From Bacilli bacterium (GTDB taxonomy: Bacteria; Bacillota_I; Bacilli_A; RF39; UBA660): 11,252 nucleotides of DNA. Within the stretch, counting starts at the first letter, position 1; each line of letters begins with the position of its first letter. The stretch is from contig JAGHGS010000111.1 in assembly GCA_017888105.1 (NCBI GenBank), positions 1 to 11,252 on the forward strand, written 5' to 3'. The notes under the pieces were generated by a model. That model saw nothing but the letters and a program-made list of their open reading frames with translations. It made no database searches and had not been told where the DNA came from. The position numbers and the translations under genes were made by a program. Below, one piece after another: positions 7,822 to 11,252 of this stretch.

Positions 7822-7852
7822 AAAAGTGATCTATTTTTTTAGACCACTTTTT
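7821..7852. terminator. Bidirectional terminator between holA and rnhC
   Basis: AAAAAGTGATCTA (7821-7833) pairs with TAGACCACTTTTT (7840-7852) across a loop of six T. There is one imperfect position: A-C in the plus-strand RNA, a tolerated U-G in the minus-strand RNA. T runs on the 3' side in both directions. The rnhC stop codon (complement of 7831-7833) lies inside the stem. Confidence 0.85.
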
Positions 7853-8763
7853 ATTTTATCTTTATTTTTAAAATTCATTTTAGCTACTTCATATAATTTA
7901 TCAAATCCGTATTTTTGAACAATTTGAATGCCTACTTCATCTACATTTGGTCCAGCTCCTTTAGGAAGATTCATTCCTAAGGATTGACTTAGTTTTTCCA
8001 TTTCTCCTAAGAAAACATATCGAGAAATAATAGAAGCAGCGGCAACTGATAAACATTTATCTTCCGCTTTGGTTGTAAATGTAATATCGCTTACTTTTTC
8101 TTTTGCCTGTTTAATATGTTCAAAATATTTAGCTGGATAAACAAATTGATCAACTACAATTTTTTCGTAAGGATAATTTTTGCTTTTCATAGCAACAAGC
8201 ACTTTATTATGCAAAATTGCCTTTATCTTGTTCATATTTAAATCTTCGCTCCAATTTTTATTATAACTAGCATTATTTAAAATATAAGTAGAATAAGGTA
8301 TTTTTTTAATAATTGCCGGACCAATTTTTTTAATTTTATCATCTGTTATTTTTTTAGAATCTCTTACACCTAAATCAATCAAGAATGAAATATCTTCTTT
8401 AGATACGTAAGTAGCGGTAACAACAATCGGACCAAAAAAATCTCCAGTTCCAACTTCATCGGAACCAATAGTGTTTTCATGAAATAAAATTCGTGACTCT
8501 GGCTCTTTCTTTTTATCTTTACCAGTCGTAATATCAATGATGCGTCCGTTTTTAATTCGTTCTTCTTCAATCCAATAACTAGCTTCAATATCGGCTCCAA
8601 TTCCTTGAAACATTACTTTTCCTGATTCATATAAAGTAATAACACAATCATATTCTTTTACTTGAAAAACAGAATAGGGAGGTTTTTTATCTAACATCCG
8701 ATCCTTATAGAATTCCATCATAAGGGGTTTAATATTATCACTTACTTTAAAAACTATAGTCAT
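7831..8763 (-). CDS. rnhC: Ribonuclease HIII
   Basis: Removes RNA from RNA-DNA hybrids such as R-loops and primers. The 310-residue length fits RNase HIII rather than the shorter HII. The N-terminal TBP-like substrate-binding domain spans about 1-85. The catalytic domain begins at about 95, with the acidic pair D102-E103 in IGSDEVGTGDFFGP and the HIII/HII signature RDSK at 134-137. D205 (VVDQF) follows, then E234-D235 before LSVAAASIISRY. All expected metal ligands are present. The start has GAGGTG six bases upstream on the minus strand. The gene runs opposite to cvpA, exactly as rnhC runs opposite to zapA-cvpA in Bacillus subtilis, with zapA missing here. Expression is from its own promoter at 8783-8811. 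Confidence 0.96.
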   Translation of the reverse strand: MTIVFKVSDNIKPLMMEFYKDRMLDKKPPYSVFQVKEYDCVITLYESGKVMFQGIGADIEASYWIEEERIKNGRIIDITTGKDKKKEPESRILFHENTIGSDEVGTGDFFGPIVVTATYVSKEDISFLIDLGVRDSKKITDDKIKKIGPAIIKKIPYSTYILNNASYNKNWSEDLNMNKIKAILHNKVLVAMKSKNYPYEKIVVDQFVYPAKYFEHIKQAKEKVSDITFTTKAEDKCLSVAAASIISRYVFLGEMEKLSQSLGMNLPKGAGPNVDEVGIQIVQKYGFDKLYEVAKMNFKNKDKIKSGLKK

Positions 8764-8782
8764 TTTTTACACCTCATAAATA

Positions 8783-8811
8783 ATAATAACATATATTGCT
8801 TTATTTTTCAA
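8783..8811 (-). promoter_or_regulatory. Predicted promoter of rnhC
   Basis: On the minus strand TTGAAA (complement of 8806-8811), a 17-bp spacer and TATTAT (8783-8788) with TG at the extended -10 position. It is back to back with the cvpA promoter: the rnhC -35 occupies the spacer or -35 zone of the cvpA promoter, so the two could compete for polymerase. Confidence 0.7.
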
Positions 8812-8822
8812 AAAGTTTAGTA

Positions 8823-8840
8823 TATAATTATGATAAGGAG
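8823..8840 (+). promoter_or_regulatory. cvpA -10 element and ribosome binding site
   Basis: TATAAT at 8823-8828 without a TG extension, and only a poor -35 (about TTTATT, 8800-8805). AAGGAG at 8835-8840 is 8 bases before the cvpA ATG. Transcription is expected to start close to 8835, at the very edge of that binding site. Confidence 0.55.
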
Positions 8841-8848
8841 TTGATGAA

Positions 8849-9574
8849 ATGACAATTGTCGATGCAGTAGTAATATTGTTTTTGCTGTTAGGGGCAGTTT
8901 TAGGTTTTAAGAAAGGAGCGATTCGAAGTCTAGTTGGATTAGTAGGAACAATTGCAGTAGTTGTAATAGCCTATTATTTAAAAAATCCAGTAGCGGATTT
9001 ACTATATAATTTTGTTCCATTTTTTGACTTTAGTGGAAGTTGGCAAGGGCTAGTTACATTAAATATTTTGCTTTATGAAAGTATTGCTTATGTATTAGTT
9101 TTTGTAATATTATATGGTATATTATCGCTAATATTAAAATTAACTGGCATTATTGAAAAAATCCTTACCATGACTATTATTCTAGGAATTCCATCAAAAA
9201 TAATAGGAGCTGTTTTAGGTTTTTTAGAAGCTGTAGTATTTAGCTTTATCATTTTATTTGTATTATTACAATTTAATGGTAGTCATGCATGGATTAAAGA
9301 TAGTAGTGTAGCCATGAGTATCATTGATAAAACACCATTAATTGGTTCAATGGTAAATGAAACATATGAAGCAATATTAGAGATTAGTGATCTTCAAGAT
9401 AAATATGAAAATAGTACAAATAAAGATGCTTACAATGGTGAAATATTAAGCATAATGTTAAAATATCATGTTGTTACACCTGAAACAACTCGTAAATTAA
9501 TCGATAGTGAAAAACTAAATTTTGCCGGAGCAGAAACGATTTTAAAAACTTTTGAGGAGGGAAACAATGATTAA
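8849..9574 (+). CDS. cvpA: CvpA-family membrane protein with long C-terminal tail
   Basis: Member of the CvpA (colicin V production) family of polytopic inner-membrane proteins, implicated in envelope homeostasis; the molecular function is unclear. The ATG at 8849 follows AAGGAG. The N-terminus MTIVDAVVILFLLLGAVLGFKKG matches the family opening (D.....I...G...G..RG). Four hydrophobic helices lie at about 5-20, 28-43, 77-97 and 117-140. Family members are usually about 160-200 residues; this one has 241, because a soluble tail of about 100 residues follows the last helix. The tail (from about 141) includes TPLIGSMVNETYEAI and ends EEGNND. The last 8 bases overlap the thioredoxin start, so the two are a coupled operon. 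The opposite orientation to rnhC matches Bacillus, where polX and mutS2 follow; here they are missing. Confidence 0.88.
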   Translation: MTIVDAVVILFLLLGAVLGFKKGAIRSLVGLVGTIAVVVIAYYLKNPVADLLYNFVPFFDFSGSWQGLVTLNILLYESIAYVLVFVILYGILSLILKLTGIIEKILTMTIILGIPSKIIGAVLGFLEAVVFSFIILFVLLQFNGSHAWIKDSSVAMSIIDKTPLIGSMVNETYEAILEISDLQDKYENSTNKDAYNGEILSIMLKYHVVTPETTRKLIDSEKLNFAGAETILKTFEEGNND

Positions 9575-9857
9575 ATATTTAGAAAATGAAAAATTAGAAG
9601 ATGTGATTAACAAGGGAGTATGGCTAGTCGACTTTTATGCTGATTGGTGTGGTCCATGTAAGATGCTAGGAACCATATTAGAAAATTTAGATGCCAGTAT
9701 ATTAAAAATAAATGTAGATACTCATGAAGAGTTATCGACAAGATTCGGGGTAATGAGTATTCCAACAATATGCTTTTTTAAAGATGGCGAATTAAAAGAA
9801 AAAGTAATTGGCTTTCGAAACAAGGATGAATTAGAACAAATTTTAAAGAGCATTTAA
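9567..9857 (+). CDS. trxA: Thioredoxin
   Basis: Small cytosolic disulfide reductase. I chose the ATG at 9567 because GAGGAGGG lies just upstream at 9554-9561; the TTG at 9552 would put that site inside the gene. The product has 96 residues, slightly shorter than the typical 103-110 because the N-terminal strand is abbreviated. The active site WCGPC is at 27-31, preceded by WLVDFYAD. The cis-proline loop is SIPT (P66). FKDGE and the C-terminal helix complete the fold. Several thioredoxin paralogues usually exist in Bacillota, so the symbol reflects family and synteny (trxA is near mutS2 in Bacillus) rather than proof of the housekeeping role. ATGATTAA at 9567-9574 is shared with the cvpA stop, indicating translational coupling. 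Confidence 0.93.
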   Translation: MIKYLENEKLEDVINKGVWLVDFYADWCGPCKMLGTILENLDASILKINVDTHEELSTRFGVMSIPTICFFKDGELKEKVIGFRNKDELEQILKSI

Positions 9858-9881
9858 AAAAACTGATTTCTCAGTTTTTTT
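9856..9881. terminator. Bidirectional terminator between thioredoxin gene and 9871-10173
   Basis: AAAAAAACTGA (9856-9866), loop TTTC, then TCAGTTTTTTT (9871-9881). The stem is perfect and the A/T runs give a U-tract in both directions. It contains part of the thioredoxin stop codon and, on the minus strand, the TGA stop of the convergent small gene. Confidence 0.85.
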
Positions 9882-10173
9882 CTTTTAATGCGATTTTATT
9901 TAAAACAGTTAATTTAGCATAATGCCTACCAATAAGAAAAATAGTCGCAGCAATAAATAAAGGAATAGCAATTAATAAATTACTTACAATATCTTGTTGT
10001 TTAATCAATGAATAAACAACTAAAAAAATACTAAAAGCATAACCAATCAGTGCATATATAGCAAGCCGAGTAAGTCTATTTTGAAATTCACTCTTATGAT
10101 ATTCTTTATTATATTTTTCTATTATTTTTCTTTTTTCTTCTTTTTTTAACTGATTATAATAATAATTACGCAT
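9871..10173 (-). CDS. Hypothetical two-helix membrane protein
   Basis: A 100-residue protein I do not recognise. The N-terminal 35 residues are strongly charged and Tyr/Lys-rich (YYYNQLKKEEKRKIIEKYNKE), likely an amphipathic cytoplasmic helix. Two membrane helices follow at about 36-57 and 64-82, then a basic tail ending LKEKN. Both ends should face the cytoplasm. AGAGGTGA lies about 6 bases before the ATG on the minus strand, and a plausible promoter lies upstream, so it looks like a real gene. Its stop is TGA, placed inside the bidirectional terminator; a TGA ending exactly there supports TGA being a stop in this organism. It converges on the thioredoxin gene and diverges from the CmpB-family gene. 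No function can be proposed. Confidence 0.75.
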   Translation of the reverse strand: MRNYYYNQLKKEEKRKIIEKYNKEYHKSEFQNRLTRLAIYALIGYAFSIFLVVYSLIKQQDIVSNLLIAIPLFIAATIFLIGRHYAKLTVLNKIALKEKN

Positions 10174-10192
10174 AACTTCACCTCTAATTGAT

Positions 10193-10221
10193 ATTTTATC
10201 ATATAATTTATTAAATGAAAA
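10193..10221 (-). promoter_or_regulatory. Predicted promoter of the two-helix membrane protein gene
   Basis: On the minus strand TTTTCA (complement of 10216-10221), a 17-bp spacer and TAAAAT (10193-10198) with TG at the extended -10 position. It is back to back with the promoter at 10225-10253; the two -35 boxes are only 3 bases apart. Confidence 0.5.
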
Positions 10222-10224
10222 TAA

Positions 10225-10253
10225 TTTACATTCAAGAATGAAATTGATATAAT
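10225..10253 (+). promoter_or_regulatory. Predicted promoter of the CmpB-family gene
   Basis: TTTACA (10225-10230), a 17-bp spacer and a perfect TATAAT (10248-10253) with TG at 10245-10246. This is the best promoter in the window. The Shine-Dalgarno AGGAG (10256-10260) lies only two bases past the -10, so a normal start site 7 bases downstream would exclude it from the RNA. Confidence 0.7.
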
Positions 10254-10268
10254 GTAGGAGTGATTATT

Positions 10269-10916
10269 ATGGACACCAAAAAAGAAAAAATTACTTTCTC
10301 AGAACTTGTTTGGCTATTTGTAATAGGTTGTTTAGTTGGTTTTGTTTTGGAAACGTTTTTTCATTTTTTTAAAAATGGCGAATGGATAAATAAACAAGGA
10401 TTATTATATGGCCCTTTTAAACCAATTTACGGATTTGGTTTAATTTTCGTGCTTCTAGTTATGAAAAATTATCAAGACAAGAAATTTATGCAAAAATTTT
10501 TAATTGGTGTCTTTTTAGGAAGTGCTTTTGAATATTTTGGTAGTTTATTTCAAGAATATATTTTTGGAACCTCAACTTGGAATTACTCTTCGTTTAATTT
10601 AAATATTGGTGGTAGAATATATTTGCCATACTGTTTAGCTTGGGGAATTATTGCTGTGTTTTGTGTGGATGTAATTTATCCATGGTTTAAAAAGGTGATT
10701 CAAAAAGTAAATTCTCATTTTTATCAAATAACAACAGTTTTTGTAGCAATATTTATGTTGATAAATGTATCTTTAACTGCATTAGCATCAATCCGTTATT
10801 CTGATCGAGCAAATGAGGAACAGAGTACAAATGCCGTTTTTAAAGTAATAGATGAATTATATCCCGATGAATATATGCAAATAAAATTTCCAAAAATGAA
10901 GGTAATAAAAGAGTAA
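10269..10916 (+). CDS. CmpB-family 'putative ABC transporter permease'
   Basis: Polytopic membrane protein of the family called ABC_trans_CmpB or 'putative ABC-transporter type IV' (PF06541), common in Bacillota and without a firmly established function. The ATG at 10269 has AGGAG 8 bases upstream; the GTG at 10260 overlaps that site. The 215-residue product shows the family motifs: a first helix at about 12-32 with the buried E29 (GFVLET), LLYGPFKPIYGFG at 45-57, a helix at 76-97 with FEYFGS, and the loop WNYSSFNLNIGGRIYLPYC at 104-122 leading into LAWG. Further helices lie at about 123-140 and 152-172. A charged cytoplasmic tail of about 40 residues ends the protein. No ABC ATPase gene is next to it, so the transporter label should not be over-read. 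It appears to be transcribed alone; tRNA genes follow 91 bases later. Confidence 0.88.
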   Translation: MDTKKEKITFSELVWLFVIGCLVGFVLETFFHFFKNGEWINKQGLLYGPFKPIYGFGLIFVLLVMKNYQDKKFMQKFLIGVFLGSAFEYFGSLFQEYIFGTSTWNYSSFNLNIGGRIYLPYCLAWGIIAVFCVDVIYPWFKKVIQKVNSHFYQITTVFVAIFMLINVSLTALASIRYSDRANEEQSTNAVFKVIDELYPDEYMQIKFPKMKVIKE

Positions 10917-10960
10917 AATGAAATTTTGTGACAAAAAATGAAAAAAATATGAAATTAGTA

Positions 10961-10988
10961 TTGCATATTATAAAATTTATGATATAAT
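10961..10988 (+). promoter_or_regulatory. Predicted promoter of the tRNA cluster
   Basis: TTGCAT (10961-10966), a 16-bp spacer and TATAAT (10983-10988) with TG at 10980-10981. The transcript should start near 10995, about 13 bases before the first tRNA. The rest of the 10917-11007 gap is AT-rich with nothing else recognisable. Confidence 0.7.
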
Positions 10989-11007
10989 TAAATAGCATTT
11001 GATTGAT

Positions 11008-11083
11008 GTCTCCTTAGCTCAGCTGGTAGAGCAACTGACTCTTAATCAGTGGGTCTAGGGTTCGAATCCCTAAGGGGACCCCA
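11008..11083 (+). tRNA. tRNA-Lys (anticodon CTT)
   Basis: A full cloverleaf: acceptor GTCTCCT paired with AGGGGAC (one T-G wobble), D stem GCTC/GAGC, anticodon stem ACTGA/TCAGT, loop CTCTTAA with CTT at 11041-11043, and T stem TAGGG/CCCTA around TTCGAAT. CCA is encoded (11081-11083). The discriminator base at 11080 is C, whereas A is usual for bacterial tRNA-Lys. CTT reads AAG codons; a TTT-reading partner should exist elsewhere. Confidence 0.95.
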
Positions 11084-11105
11084 TTACTTAGTGTAATAAA
11101 AAAAG

Positions 11106-11182
<77 letters not shown>

Positions 11183-11188
11183 TTTTTT

Positions 11189-11252
11189 GGCCAGTTGGTG
11201 AAGCGGCTTAACACACTGCCCTTTCACGGCAGCATTCACGGGTTCGAATCCC
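11189..11252 (+). tRNA. tRNA-Glu (anticodon TTC), cut by the window end
   Basis: It starts with GGCCAGT only 6 bases after the Ile CCA. The anticodon stem CTGCC/GGCAG holds loop CTTTCAC with TTC at 11223-11225. T stem ACGGG and loop TTCGAAT are followed by CCC at the last base of the window. About 12 bases including the 3' acceptor strand are missing, so pairing of the acceptor cannot be checked. Confidence 0.93.

Noticed and set aside
8379..8600. Other-frame minus-strand open frame inside rnhC, and similar frames opposite hemW, comEA, comEC and holA
   Set aside because: They are shadows of well-supported genes, lack ribosome binding sites and show no recognisable domains.
10269..10916. An ABC transport system at the right end
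   Set aside because: Only the CmpB-family membrane protein is present; there is no ATPase or binding protein gene next to it, and the family name is not evidence of transport.
11084..11105. Small inverted repeat ATTAC/GTAAT between tRNA-Lys and tRNA-Ile
   Set aside because: A five-base AT-rich stem is expected by chance, and a terminator inside a tRNA cluster is unlikely.

Overview
The window comes from a very AT-rich, low-GC Gram-positive bacterium of the Bacillota, most likely an uncultured or reduced-genome member of class Bacilli (RF39- or Erysipelotrichales-like). This is inferred from gene content and order, not from a search. The standard genetic code fits: all 20 Trp residues in the intact genes and the two hemW segments use TGG, and one small gene plausibly ends in TGA. 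Nearly all of it is chromosomal housekeeping. I see no insertion sequence, phage, CRISPR array or obvious defence system.

Left block (1-3550): a hairpin and promoter lead into lepA (elongation factor 4). It overlaps a small DNA-binding protein that I read as two SpoIIID-like helix-turn-helix repeats in tandem, and this in turn overlaps hemW (radical-SAM heme chaperone). hemW is interrupted by an in-frame TGA at a position where relatives carry Leu.

Competence and replication block (3551-7821): a small C-terminally anchored protein with a cadherin-like beta-sandwich domain, then comEA and comEC (DNA receptor and uptake channel, overlapping) and holA (DNA polymerase III delta). In Bacillus subtilis the corresponding chromosomal stretch is comEA-comEB-comEC-holA, rpsT, gpr, spoIIP, lepA, hemW. 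Here the same neighbours are kept but permuted and thinned: comEB, rpsT, gpr and spoIIP are absent from the window.

Second conserved block (7822-9857): rnhC (RNase HIII, minus strand) diverges from cvpA and a thioredoxin gene that overlap by 8 bases. This resembles the B. subtilis rnhC / zapA-cvpA-polX-mutS2 ... trxA region with zapA, polX and mutS2 removed. Bidirectional terminators separate holA from rnhC and the thioredoxin gene from the next gene.

Right block (9858-11252): an unrecognised two-helix membrane protein (minus) diverges from a CmpB-family 'putative ABC transporter permease'. A tRNA cluster follows: Lys(CTT), Ile(GAT) and Glu(TTC), the last cut by the window end. Most genes have a good promoter, usually with an extended TGn -10, whose -10 hexamer lies only 15-22 bases before the start codon, so transcripts should have very short leaders.

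The points most worth a second look are the hemW stop, the tandem SpoIIID-like protein, the cadherin-like protein beside the competence genes, the mispaired tRNA-Ile, and the consistently minimal 5' leaders.
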